A DNA stretch of 64,000 nucleotides from an uncultured Flavobacteriaceae bacterium (GCA_947500575.1 CANMSI010000001.1:992001-1056000); one strand, 5' to 3'. Shown: positions 26,346-34,671, counted from the stretch's first letter. The notes: generated from the letters alone by a model not told the origin. A program made the numbers and translations.

Positions 26346-28703
26346 ATGAAAGAAAACAATCCTAAAATTAAAAACACTTTTGCAACTCAATGGGCGAAAT
26401 TTATCATAAAATTTAGATGGCCAGTGCTCATACTATCCATCTTACTAGCCGTGGGATTGGGTTCTCAAGGAAAAATGCAGTTCGATGGTGATTACCACGT
26501 ATTCTTTAGCGAAACTAACCCGGAACTTGAAGCCTTTGATGCTCTGCAGGATAAATACACAAAAGATGATAATATAGTATTAGTTCTTGCTCCTAAAAAT
26601 GGTGATGTATTTACCAGAGAAAATCTTGTAGCCATCGAAGATCTTACAGCAGAAGCTTGGAATACGCCCTACTCTTCACGGGTAGATGCAATTACAAATT
26701 TTCAGCACACAAGTGCTGTTGGCGATGATTTATATGTAGACGACCTTTCCTATGAATCTGCTTCGAAAACAGATACCGAAATAAAAGAAATCAGAGAAAA
26801 GGCACTAAAAGAACCTTTACTCGTTCATCGTATCATCAATGAAAAAGGGAGTGTTACCGCTATTAATATTACGGTAAGATTGCCTGGGGAAGATAGCGCC
26901 CTCGAAATCCCTGAAGTTACAACCGCAACTCGTAAAATGATTGCTGATTTTGAAAAGAAGCATCCCAACTTTGATGTATATACTACAGGACTAGTACCTC
27001 TGAACACCGCCTTTTTTGAATATTCTGAAAAAGGATTTGCACTGGTTGGGTTAATGGTTTTAGTTGTGCTGTTACTTACTTTCTTGCTTACAAGAAATAT
27101 TTTCGCAATGCTGGGGACCTTATTTGTATTTATGTTCTCATTTATGGCAGCTTTTGGATTTATGGGATTAATGGGTATTAAGCTAACACCTCCTTCATCC
27201 GTTTTTCCGACGATGATTTTGACCCTTGCGGTTGCCGATAGTATTCATATCCTAATTACTTATTTACAAAAAGCACGAAACGAAGGTTACACTAAGAGAG
27301 ATGCTCTAGTAGAGAGTATTCGTCTCAACTTTATGCCCGTATTTATTACAAGTTTGACTACGGTGATAGGTTTCCTCACAATGAACTTTGGTGATGTACC
27401 TCCATTTTGGGATTTAGGAAATATTGTTGCCTTTGGAATGACGATGGCATTCATTTTCTCCACAACATTCCTACCTGCACTTATGGCTATTCTCCCCTTA
27501 TGGAAAAGAAAGAAATCAAAAAATGAAACCAGAAATGTATTCAAAGAAACTAGCTGGTACACTCGATTTGGACATTGGGTGGTAAAACAACCTGTTCGAC
27601 TTTCTACGATTTCATTGGTTGTCATTGGCATTCTCACCTATTTGGCCACCTTAAATGTGTTTAACGATGAGTTTGTAGAATATTTTGACACCTCGGTAAA
27701 ATTCAGACAGGATAGTGATTTCATTAATGAAAACCTTACTGGGTTTTACAATGTAGAATTCTCCGTAGGAAGTGGCGAAAGTGGTGGTATTAATAATCCC
27801 CAGTATCTTCAAAAATTAAATGCCTTTGAAGATTGGCTTAATGAACAGCCCGAGGTTGTTCATACAAACGCATTTAGCGAAGTAGCAAGAAGAGTCAATA
27901 GGTCAATGCACAGTGATAACGAGTCCTATTATCGCATTCCAGATAGCAGAGATGAAGCCGCACAATACCTATTGCTCTACGAGTTGTCCTTGCCTTTTGG
28001 ACTTGATCTGAACAATCAAATAAATGTAGATAAGTCCGAAACTAGAGTTACCGCAACCCTTGAAAATAATTCGGGTGCAGAAATGATTGCCTTTTCAGAA
28101 AGGGCCGAAAATTGGCTAAAAGATAACACACCTGAACCCATGCACGCCATTGGTGTTAGTCCAACCTTAATGTTCTCTAAATTAGGTTTCCGACAGGCAG
28201 ACAGTATGTTCAATGGAAATATCATTGCATTACTACTAATTTCCATAATCTTGATGATTGCGCTTCGGAATTTCAAACTTGGCCTATTAAGTATCATACC
28301 AAATATTGCACCCGTATTGGTTGGCTTTGGTCTTTGGTGGTTGTACAAAGGCACTATCAATACAGGAATGGTCATCGTTTTTGGAATGACCTTAGGGATT
28401 ATCGTAGATGATACGGTACACTTTATGAGTAAATTTCTAAGGGCAAGAAGAGAACTCGGTTATGATGCCAAAGAAGCGGTTATATATGCTTTTGAGACTG
28501 TTGGAAAAGCTTTGGTAACCACCACTATAGTTTTAGTCGCTGGTTTCGGAATTTTATCTACTTCTCCTTTTGCCTTAAATAGTTATATGGCCCGAATCAC
28601 CTTAATCATTATCATCGCTGCATTAGTAATTGACTTTATCCTTCTTCCATCATTACTGATATTGGTCAGCAAAAAGAAAGCAGTTCACAAAGCAAAAAAT
28701 TAA
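26346..28703 (+). CDS. MMPL/RND-family exporter
   Basis: The 785-residue inner-membrane transporter of the RND superfamily has two halves, each with one leading helix, a large periplasmic loop and five further helices. The first half has LILSILLAVGLGSQGKM, then TMILTLAVADSIHIL in the SSD-like core. The second has GFGLWWLYKGTINTGMV and GMTLGIIVDDTVHFMSKFLRARRE. The Asp residues in AVADS and IIVDDTVH are the expected proton-relay positions. Members of this group move lipids or other hydrophobic molecules. It is followed by a LolA-like protein and an outer-membrane protein, a recurring partner set. Promoter P4 lies just upstream, placing it in the sigma regulon. Confidence 0.92.
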   Translation: MKENNPKIKNTFATQWAKFIIKFRWPVLILSILLAVGLGSQGKMQFDGDYHVFFSETNPELEAFDALQDKYTKDDNIVLVLAPKNGDVFTRENLVAIEDLTAEAWNTPYSSRVDAITNFQHTSAVGDDLYVDDLSYESASKTDTEIKEIREKALKEPLLVHRIINEKGSVTAINITVRLPGEDSALEIPEVTTATRKMIADFEKKHPNFDVYTTGLVPLNTAFFEYSEKGFALVGLMVLVVLLLTFLLTRNIFAMLGTLFVFMFSFMAAFGFMGLMGIKLTPPSSVFPTMILTLAVADSIHILITYLQKARNEGYTKRDALVESIRLNFMPVFITSLTTVIGFLTMNFGDVPPFWDLGNIVAFGMTMAFIFSTTFLPALMAILPLWKRKKSKNETRNVFKETSWYTRFGHWVVKQPVRLSTISLVVIGILTYLATLNVFNDEFVEYFDTSVKFRQDSDFINENLTGFYNVEFSVGSGESGGINNPQYLQKLNAFEDWLNEQPEVVHTNAFSEVARRVNRSMHSDNESYYRIPDSRDEAAQYLLLYELSLPFGLDLNNQINVDKSETRVTATLENNSGAEMIAFSERAENWLKDNTPEPMHAIGVSPTLMFSKLGFRQADSMFNGNIIALLLISIILMIALRNFKLGLLSIIPNIAPVLVGFGLWWLYKGTINTGMVIVFGMTLGIIVDDTVHFMSKFLRARRELGYDAKEAVIYAFETVGKALVTTTIVLVAGFGILSTSPFALNSYMARITLIIIIAALVIDFILLPSLLILVSKKKAVHKAKN

Positions 28704-28730
28704 ATATCGAATAATTCAAAATAGATACAT

Positions 28731-29504
28731 ATGAAATATATAATAACATCCATTATCGTATTATTAGCTTTCGCAAAAGCGCAATCTCAAACAGCAGAGG
28801 AAAGAGGGCTACAAATTGTAAAAGCCGCTGAAAAAGCAGACGTAGGATTTGGAAGTAGTAGCGTTGAACTAAAGATGACCTTAAAAAATAAGAACGGTCA
28901 AACAAGTGAGCGTTTCCTAAAAACAAACACTTTAGAACTTACAGAAGATGGGGATAAATCCCTTATTGTTTTTAACAGTCCAAAAGATGTAAAAGGTACC
29001 GCCACCCTAACCTTTACCCACAAAGTAGGTAGTGACGACCAATGGTTATACTTACCATCGATTGCAAGGGTAAAACGTATCTCTTCCAATAACAAATCGG
29101 GACCATTTGTAGGCAGTGAATTTGCCTATGAAGACCTTTCTTCCCAAGAAGTTGAAAAGTACACCTATACATTCATAAAGGAAGAAGACAGTAATCTCAT
29201 AGTAGAGCAAGACCCAGTAGATCCAAAATCTGGATATACAAGACGATTGGTTACCTATAATAAGGACAAGGGATATCGCATTGAAAAAATAGAATTCTAC
29301 GACCGTAAAAATGCGCTATTAAAGACATTGGTTTATAGTGGATATAGGCTTTACAAAGACAAGTTCTGGAGAGCAGATACATTCAATATGGTCAATCATC
29401 AAAGTAATAAAGAAACGATTCTTGAATTCAGCAACTACAATTTTGATGTTGAGCTTTCGGATGATGATTTTTCACAGGTAGCTCTTAAAAGAGCAGGAAA
29501 ATAA
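28731..29504 (+). CDS. outer-membrane lipoprotein-sorting-like (LolA-fold) protein
   Basis: The 257-residue periplasmic protein has a signal peptide (TSIIVLLAFAKAQSQ). Its beta-rich domain matches the outer membrane lipoprotein-sorting protein group (COG2834), with GTATLTFTHK, DDQWLYLPSIARVKRI and the conserved FVGSEFAYEDL. Such proteins are usually encoded next to MMPL exporters and are thought to carry a hydrophobic cargo across the periplasm. It starts 27 bp after the MMPL gene and is part of the same operon. Confidence 0.88.
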   Translation: MKYIITSIIVLLAFAKAQSQTAEERGLQIVKAAEKADVGFGSSSVELKMTLKNKNGQTSERFLKTNTLELTEDGDKSLIVFNSPKDVKGTATLTFTHKVGSDDQWLYLPSIARVKRISSNNKSGPFVGSEFAYEDLSSQEVEKYTYTFIKEEDSNLIVEQDPVDPKSGYTRRLVTYNKDKGYRIEKIEFYDRKNALLKTLVYSGYRLYKDKFWRADTFNMVNHQSNKETILEFSNYNFDVELSDDDFSQVALKRAGK

Positions 29505-29732
29505 TTTTTTGGTTGGTAGACACGTAGATGATGAAGGCGAAGTGTTGTGTTAGTTTGGTGGCTGGCGGTTAAAGTCAAGTGTTTGTGATCGATATCGCCA
29601 GCTTTAACAAGGTTTCAATTTGTAGATTTGGCCCTTTTTGTTCCCTCTACGGTCTTATTTACACTACAAGTCCAAAGATATTGCATCGCTTTTATGTTGG
29701 TTACAGTGATGCAATACTTTGGCATAAATAGT
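29505..29732. other. intergenic region with unusual paired inverted repeats
   Basis: The 228-bp gap is locally G/T-rich on the plus strand, unlike its surroundings. It holds GCTGGCG-GTTAAAG (29561-29574) and CGCCAGC-TTTAAC (29596-29608). Each half of the first can pair with the matching half of the second, giving two competing or pseudoknotted stems. The function is unknown; it may be a structured RNA leader of the next gene or a remnant of a dispersed repeat. Confidence 0.5.
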
Positions 29733-30965
29733 ATGAATATAAAGCAACGACATCTACATATAATTCTATATTGCTGTGTTTTTGGTTTTCAGTTTGGCTT
29801 AGCGCAACAAACCCCTGTACAGGAGGATTCAATGTTCCAAGTAAATCATAGACTAGAATTGGAGCTAGAAGCAGCGTATAGATACTTCTATGACAAAGCA
29901 CAGTTTAGCAGTCAACAGAATCACTACCCCTCCATAGCTTTTAGACCGGCATATTCAGCAGAATGGAAGGACGGTTATGAGAGTGTTAATTTCAAAGGTT
30001 TTGCGAGATTAGACCGGGATGATTCCCGAACACATTGGGATGTTAGAGAACTCTACTTCCAAAAAGCCAAAAACAATTGGGAGTTAAATGTAGGCCTCAA
30101 AAAAATATACTGGGGTGTTACTGAAAGTAATCATTTGGTAGACATCATAAATCAAACCGATGCTGTTGAAACCTTTGACGGTGAAGAAAAACTGGGACAA
30201 CCAATGGTTCAGTTTAGTTGGATAACAGACCATTGGGGAACTTTCAATTTTTTCTACCTACCCTTTCATAGAAAAAGAACATTTCCAGGGAAGGAAGGTC
30301 GCTTACGATTTGGTACTGTTATCGATAAAGATGATTTGGGATATGAAAGCGGAGCAGAAGAATGGAGACAGGATTTTGCAATTCGATGGAAATATTTTGT
30401 CGGTGCTTTTGATATAGGGCTATCTCACTTCTATGGTAACGGTAGAGAGCCACTTTTTGTCTTTACACCTTCGGGTGACATCAACGCTTTTTACCCTGTC
30501 ATCAATCAAACAGGATTAGATGTTCAGATAACCCACAATGCCTTTCTATGGAAATTTGAGTCTATTCATCGCCATGCAGATGCCCAAGACTTTTTAGCTC
30601 TGGTAGCAGGCCTTGAATACAGCTTTAGCAATATTGATGGCAAGGGTTTGGACATTGGCTTATTAGGTGAATATCTTTATGATGGGCGAGATGCACTTGC
30701 TCTAACCGCACTTCAGAATGACATCTTCTTTGGAAGTAGAATCGCGTTTAATGATATTCAAGATACCTCCATTCTTTTTGGCGGAATAAAAGACCTGGAA
30801 CAATCCAGTACCATTTTTAGCATAGAAGCATCAAGACGATTCGGTAGCAATTGGACAGCGGAAATTGAAGCTCGGATTTTTAGTGAGGTCGATACCTCAG
30901 AATTGATTCTTTCCAATTTTCAAGACGATAGTTTTTTACGAATAAGTTTTTCAAGATTTTTTTAA
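29733..30965 (+). CDS. outer-membrane beta-barrel protein partnering the MMPL exporter
   Basis: The 410-residue protein starts with a signal peptide (IILYCCVFGFQFGLAQ). The rest consists of amphipathic strands with aromatic girdles and a terminal SFSRFF, typical of an outer-membrane barrel. Phrases such as WDVRELYFQKAKNNWELNVGLKKIYWG resemble DUF1302-type barrels that accompany MMPL and LolA-like genes. The ATG at 29733 was chosen because it directly starts the signal peptide; the frame is open upstream but gives no sensible N-terminus. It may be the outer-membrane stage of the export route. Confidence 0.82.
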   Translation: MNIKQRHLHIILYCCVFGFQFGLAQQTPVQEDSMFQVNHRLELELEAAYRYFYDKAQFSSQQNHYPSIAFRPAYSAEWKDGYESVNFKGFARLDRDDSRTHWDVRELYFQKAKNNWELNVGLKKIYWGVTESNHLVDIINQTDAVETFDGEEKLGQPMVQFSWITDHWGTFNFFYLPFHRKRTFPGKEGRLRFGTVIDKDDLGYESGAEEWRQDFAIRWKYFVGAFDIGLSHFYGNGREPLFVFTPSGDINAFYPVINQTGLDVQITHNAFLWKFESIHRHADAQDFLALVAGLEYSFSNIDGKGLDIGLLGEYLYDGRDALALTALQNDIFFGSRIAFNDIQDTSILFGGIKDLEQSSTIFSIEASRRFGSNWTAEIEARIFSEVDTSELILSNFQDDSFLRISFSRFF

Positions 30966-30968
30966 GTA

Positions 30969-31352
30969 ATGAAAACAGTAGTAGAAATTAATGAGGTTAT
31001 AAAAAAACCAATTCAGGTAGTTGAAAAGGCACTCGCTGAAGGTTTCAATCTATATGCGAATATGGGTCCATTGAAAAACGTAAAACATCTTCCTAAAGAA
31101 CATAGTTATACTGCTTATTTTAAAAATGAAGTTCTATGTGCTCAAATTGAAACGGCTCATATTACAACCTCTCTTTCAAACAATAATACTGTAAATAGTC
31201 ACACAGATTTGAAATTCATTATTCGTTATCTGCCACACAAGATTTCTCTTGTAGAAAGTATTTGGTATGGCCTCTTTTTCAAACCTCAATTACAATACCG
31301 AACGCAACATATAATTTTTGATTTTAAATATCGTGTGGAAAAATGGATGTAA
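30969..31352 (+). CDS. small protein of possible SRPBCC fold, upstream of the cyclase-like gene
   Basis: The 127-residue cytoplasmic protein (MKTVVEINEVIKKPIQVVEK) has a predicted alpha/beta pattern and a C-terminal half with HKISLVESIWYGLFFKPQLQYRTQ. The N-terminal strand followed by IKKPIQVV is reminiscent of SRPBCC (START-like) ligand-binding proteins, but assignment is tentative. It begins 3 bp after the barrel gene and overlaps the cyclase-like gene by 10 bp, so translation is coupled. Confidence 0.65.
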   Translation: MKTVVEINEVIKKPIQVVEKALAEGFNLYANMGPLKNVKHLPKEHSYTAYFKNEVLCAQIETAHITTSLSNNNTVNSHTDLKFIIRYLPHKISLVESIWYGLFFKPQLQYRTQHIIFDFKYRVEKWM

Positions 31353-32422
31353 GGAAGTCACTTTTATTCATCCCTGATATCTCTGGGTTTACACACTTTG
31401 TCCAAACGACAGAAGTAGAACATAGCGAGCACGTAATCGCGGAATTGTTGGAAGTCTTAATAAGTGCAAATACACAATCCTTGCATCTTGCAGAAGTTGA
31501 AGGCGACGCATTATTCTTTTTCAAGGAAGGTCAGATTCCCTCACAAGAGAAACTGCTTGCTCAAATTGAAACAATGTACACAGCGTTTTACAGTCACCTA
31601 AAAATGATGGAAACCAACCGGATTTGTCCCTGCCGAGCTTGTGCCACGGCAGCCAATTTAGAACTTAAGATTGTTCTGCATTGCGGGGAACTTCAATTTA
31701 TGACTGTCCAAGGAAATAGAAAGCCCTTTGGTGAAACTGTCATACAAGCACATCGTCTTTTAAAGAATAATATCCATAGTGATAACTATGTTCTAATAAG
31801 CACATTACTGGCGAATGAAATAGGATTACAATCCTCTTATCAAAGCAAGTTATTCCGCTTTCGCGAAAGCACAGAAATGTACGACGGTAGAGAGGTGCCA
31901 TTTCTATTTGCCGAAATGGAGGTTAAAAAACTCAAACTATTTGGTTTTGAACCTCCAGAAACGCTTGTAACGAATAGACTCCCAGATTTTGTAATTGAAC
32001 TTGAAATGAGTATTGATGGATATGAACTTTTTGAGATGATAACCAACTACCGTCATAGACATTTATGGGTAGAAGGTGTTGAGGAATTTGTATTCAATGA
32101 AAATGAGGTTAATCGGGCAGGCACAGAACATGTTTGCGTTATCAATGGGAAACATTTTAACTTTACTACGGTAATAAAAGAGGTGCCACTGCATCAATTA
32201 GTGTATGGAGAGCTTACGAAAGACCCACCTCCTGTGGATAAGTTATATCAATTTTATATCATTGAACCTATCAATGAAAATTTATCTAAGCTAAGGGTAG
32301 AACAATACTGGATTACCAAAACATTATTTCAAAAAATGTTAATGGCAACAATTGGTAAAAAACAATTCAAGAAAGGACTCACATCTTCGATACATAAACT
32401 ACAAAAGTTGTTCATTAAATAG
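31343..32422 (+). CDS. DUF2652 protein: class III cyclase-like domain fused to SRPBCC domain
   Basis: The 359-residue cytoplasmic protein has an N-terminal domain (about 1-200) resembling class III nucleotide cyclases. The two metal-binding aspartates are at D12 (FIPDISGFTHF) and D55 (EVEGDALFFF), and the late motif is PFGETVIQAHRLLKNN. An unusual CPCRACATA stretch lies between them. The C-terminal domain (about 210-359) has the START/polyketide-cyclase-like pattern, with LEMSIDGYELFEMITNYRHRHLWVEGV. A signalling enzyme that senses a bound ligand is an attractive inference, but cyclase activity is not proven by these residues. It is the last gene of the exporter operon and ends before a terminator. 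Confidence 0.82.
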   Translation: MDVRKSLLFIPDISGFTHFVQTTEVEHSEHVIAELLEVLISANTQSLHLAEVEGDALFFFKEGQIPSQEKLLAQIETMYTAFYSHLKMMETNRICPCRACATAANLELKIVLHCGELQFMTVQGNRKPFGETVIQAHRLLKNNIHSDNYVLISTLLANEIGLQSSYQSKLFRFRESTEMYDGREVPFLFAEMEVKKLKLFGFEPPETLVTNRLPDFVIELEMSIDGYELFEMITNYRHRHLWVEGVEEFVFNENEVNRAGTEHVCVINGKHFNFTTVIKEVPLHQLVYGELTKDPPPVDKLYQFYIIEPINENLSKLRVEQYWITKTLFQKMLMATIGKKQFKKGLTSSIHKLQKLFIK

Positions 32423-32470
32423 CTTATGTTATTTGCAAAATAACCATAAAAACATATAGTTTATAGCAAG

Positions 32471-32503
32471 AAAAAAGGCTACACTCAAATGTGCAGCCTT
32501 TCT
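32471..32503. terminator. terminator between exporter operon and secreted SRPBCC gene
   Basis: The inverted repeat aaaggct..cac / gtg.agccttt, with one mismatch and a short loop, lies between the convergent genes ending at 32422 and 32535. A/T-rich flanks are present on both sides. Confidence 0.65.
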
Positions 32504-32534
32504 TAACTAAAAACCAAACATACTATTATGAATC

Positions 32535-33044
32535 TTATTTAGACGCCATTTTAGCAACATTACCTATCATTTCTTTAGATGCCATATTTAAAAAGCCGTT
32601 GAACTGCTCTTCGTTCATTTGAGGGTTTTCCATAAACTTCTCATAGGTAGAAGTCCAAACAATCATAGACTTTTTATAGCCTAAATCAACCACTTTGAAG
32701 TTACTAACCACACCAGTTGCTGGAATTCCCTCTACTACTTGATAGGTGTAACTTCTGTTTGCATCATCAAAGGCAAGAATGTTCTCTTTAAACTTTCCTT
32801 TACCATCTGGAGAGGTACAAACTCTTGAACCGCCAGCTCCTTTAGGACCTGTAAAATCAACTTTAGCAACAAGACTTGATAGTTCATCTATGTTGTCCAG
32901 TTTTCTTAACTCAGCCCAAACATCGTCTGCAGAAGCCTCTATAACTTGTGTGTTTGTAATTTTTGCATCTGGGTTTTGTGCGTTCATTTGGTTCAATCCA
33001 AATAGGGCTATAGCAAGTACCATTACATTTTTTAATCGTTTCAT
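32535..33044 (-). CDS. secreted SRPBCC (polyketide cyclase/START-like) protein
   Basis: The 169-residue protein has a signal peptide (VMVLAIALFGLNQMNAQ) and an SRPBCC domain (KITNTQVIEASADDVWAELR, GAGGSRVCTSPDGKG, SYTYQVVEGIPATGVVSNF). This fold binds small hydrophobic molecules. It is divergently transcribed from the sigma factor gene, and its promoter P1 carries the same TTGTCACAC-N14-ATCTAAGT element, so it is very likely controlled by that sigma factor. The ligand is unknown. Confidence 0.88.
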   Translation of the reverse strand: MKRLKNVMVLAIALFGLNQMNAQNPDAKITNTQVIEASADDVWAELRKLDNIDELSSLVAKVDFTGPKGAGGSRVCTSPDGKGKFKENILAFDDANRSYTYQVVEGIPATGVVSNFKVVDLGYKKSMIVWTSTYEKFMENPQMNEEQFNGFLNMASKEMIGNVAKMASK

Positions 33045-33070
33045 CTTATTTATTTTTTTTAGATTACACT

Positions 33071-33105
33071 ACTTAGATTCAATACTATATGATGTGTGAC
33101 AACTT
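33071..33105 (-). promoter_or_regulatory. sigma-regulon promoter P1 (secreted SRPBCC gene)
   Basis: On the minus strand AAGTTGTCACACA (33105-33093) is followed by 14 bp and ATCTAAGT (33078-33071), 27 bp before the start at 33044. Its upstream half forms a perfect 14-bp inverted repeat with that of promoter P2, with a 21-bp gap, so the two promoters stand back to back. Confidence 0.87.
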
Positions 33106-33126
33106 CGTCAAAACTTAATTTCAGTT

Positions 33127-33161
33127 AAGTTGTCACACATTGAAATCATATGCATCTAAGT
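33127..33161 (+). promoter_or_regulatory. sigma-regulon promoter P2 (sigma factor autoregulation)
   Basis: AAGTTGTCACACA (33127-33139), 14 bp, ATCTAAGT (33154-33161). It lies 15 bp upstream of the sigma factor start at 33177 and shows that an ATG at 33150 inside the promoter cannot be the start. Confidence 0.87.
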
Positions 33162-33176
33162 ACAAAGACATTATTT

Positions 33177-34055
33177 ATGGACAATCCTTTTTTAAAAGAA
33201 TATAAGAGCGATAAGACGGATATACAGCTGGTTGAAGAAGCGCAAAGTGGTAACAAGAAAGCGCTGGAAGACCTTATTTTGAAACACCAACCTTATATCT
33301 ACAATATTGCTTGGAAAATGGTGCGCCATCCTTCCGACGCCGAAGACCTCACGCAAGAAGCAACCATAAAAATTATAACAAACCTTGCTCAATTTAAAGC
33401 TAAAAGTGCCTTCAGAACCTGGGCATACCGCATTGTGGCAAATCACTTTTTGATGTCCAAACGACGGCCCAACGAATCTGTGTTTGAGAGTTTTGATAAA
33501 ATGGCGCAAGGTCTGGATATGACACCAGACCATCTGCTAACCGAACAAGAACAAAAAGAAAATAAAGAGTTCATTAAAGAGATGAATTATAGTTGTATGA
33601 GCGGTATGCTTCTCTGCCTTACAAGAGAACAACGACTTGTTTACATCCTAGGAGAGATGTTTAATGCTGACCATAATTTGGGCTCTGAAATTTTAGAAAT
33701 TTCAAAAGCTAATTTTAGACAACGCCTATCAAGGGCACGCAAAGATATTTTCAATTTTATGAACGAGAAATGTGGTTTGGTCAATAAGGCAAATCCTTGT
33801 CGTTGTCATAAGAAAGTAACCTTTGCATTAAACAATAAGGTGATAGATAGTAAAAACTTACTTTTTAATCGTGACGAGTTTTCAAAATTTAAAAATGAAA
33901 TCAAAGGCGACACAGACGATATGATGGAGATTATTGATGAAAAATACTCCGAATTGTATGGGCAATTACCATTCAAAAAGGATTTTGATAAGAAAACATT
34001 TCTAGAAGATATAGTGAATGATGAACATATCAAAAAATTAATGAAATTAAACTAA
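33177..34055 (+). CDS. ECF-type RNA polymerase sigma factor with Cys/His motif and C-terminal extension
   Basis: This 292-residue sigma-70 family factor is of extracytoplasmic-function type. Region 2 is at about 25-95 (DAEDLTQEATIKIITNL, FRTWAYRIVANHFL) and region 4 at about 138-192 (TREQRLVYILGEMF, ISKANFRQRLSRARKDI). Right after region 4 comes C199-x8-C208-R-C210-H211, a possible metal or redox site. An unusual extension of about 80 residues follows. No anti-sigma gene is adjacent, so the extension or the Cys/His site may do the sensing. The start at 33177 is set by promoter P2. The stop overlaps the start of the next gene (TAATG). Confidence 0.92.
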   Translation: MDNPFLKEYKSDKTDIQLVEEAQSGNKKALEDLILKHQPYIYNIAWKMVRHPSDAEDLTQEATIKIITNLAQFKAKSAFRTWAYRIVANHFLMSKRRPNESVFESFDKMAQGLDMTPDHLLTEQEQKENKEFIKEMNYSCMSGMLLCLTREQRLVYILGEMFNADHNLGSEILEISKANFRQRLSRARKDIFNFMNEKCGLVNKANPCRCHKKVTFALNNKVIDSKNLLFNRDEFSKFKNEIKGDTDDMMEIIDEKYSELYGQLPFKKDFDKKTFLEDIVNDEHIKKLMKLN

Positions 34056-34576
34056 TGACCTTGAGCAAACAATTGTCTGCAATACTAACCATACTCTTTA
34101 CCTCTTGGATACCTATGAGCGCACAACAAAGCACTTTTAAGAAAGAATTCCTTAAAAAATGGAAAAATAGTCTGGAGTACACCCTGGATGTTGCCAAAAA
34201 AATGCCCGAAGATAGTTACAATTATAAACCCACAGCAGAGGTACGATCCTTTGGCGAGCAGCTTGTTCATATTGGTGAAGGAATGGCATATATAGGCAAT
34301 TCTGCTATTAATTTTCAGACTATTCCGCAACCTAGGAACACAAATAACAAGGAGGCTGTTATTTCATATTTAAAGAAACAATATAATGCCTTAAGCGATG
34401 TTGTCAAAACAAAAGAAGCCTCCTATTTTGAAGAAACCACTTCGTTCTGGGCTGGAAGAATGAGTCGTAGAAAAATTATGAATATCGTGTTCAACCATTG
34501 TACCCATCACAGAGCTCAAGCCATTGTACATCTGCGTATGAAAGGCATTAAAGCACCCAGTTATATTGCTTGGTAA
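34055..34576 (+). CDS. secreted DinB-family protein
   Basis: The 173-residue protein has a signal peptide (LSAILTILFTSWIPMSAQ) and a DinB four-helix bundle. The expected metal-binding histidines are present: H72 (LVHIGEG), then H148 and H152 (NHCTHHRAQ). DinB-fold proteins include thiol-dependent metalloenzymes; the specific reaction is unknown. Its ATG overlaps the sigma factor stop by 1 bp, so it is co-translated with the sigma factor. A terminator follows at 34605. Confidence 0.88.
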   Translation: MTLSKQLSAILTILFTSWIPMSAQQSTFKKEFLKKWKNSLEYTLDVAKKMPEDSYNYKPTAEVRSFGEQLVHIGEGMAYIGNSAINFQTIPQPRNTNNKEAVISYLKKQYNALSDVVKTKEASYFEETTSFWAGRMSRRKIMNIVFNHCTHHRAQAIVHLRMKGIKAPSYIAW

Positions 34577-34604
34577 GTCTATGGTGTATCCCCTATTTTA
34601 AAAG

Positions 34605-34632
34605 ACCTGGACATTTTGTTCAGGTTTTTTTA
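34605..34632 (+). terminator. terminator after sigma factor-DinB operon
   Basis: A 9-bp stem (acctggaca / tgttcaggt, one G-U pair) with a 3-nt loop is followed by seven or more T. It separates the sigma/DinB operon from promoter P3 directly downstream. Confidence 0.8.
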
Positions 34633-34636
34633 TGCA

Positions 34637-34671
34637 AAGTTGTCACACAACTCCTTTTCCCGAATCTAAGT
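34637..34671 (+). promoter_or_regulatory. sigma-regulon promoter P3 (SRPBCC/DinB operon)
   Basis: AAGTTGTCACACA (34637-34649), 14 bp, ATCTAAGT (34664-34671), identical in both boxes and spacing to P1 and P2. It starts directly after a terminator and 68 bp before the ATG at 34739. Confidence 0.87.
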
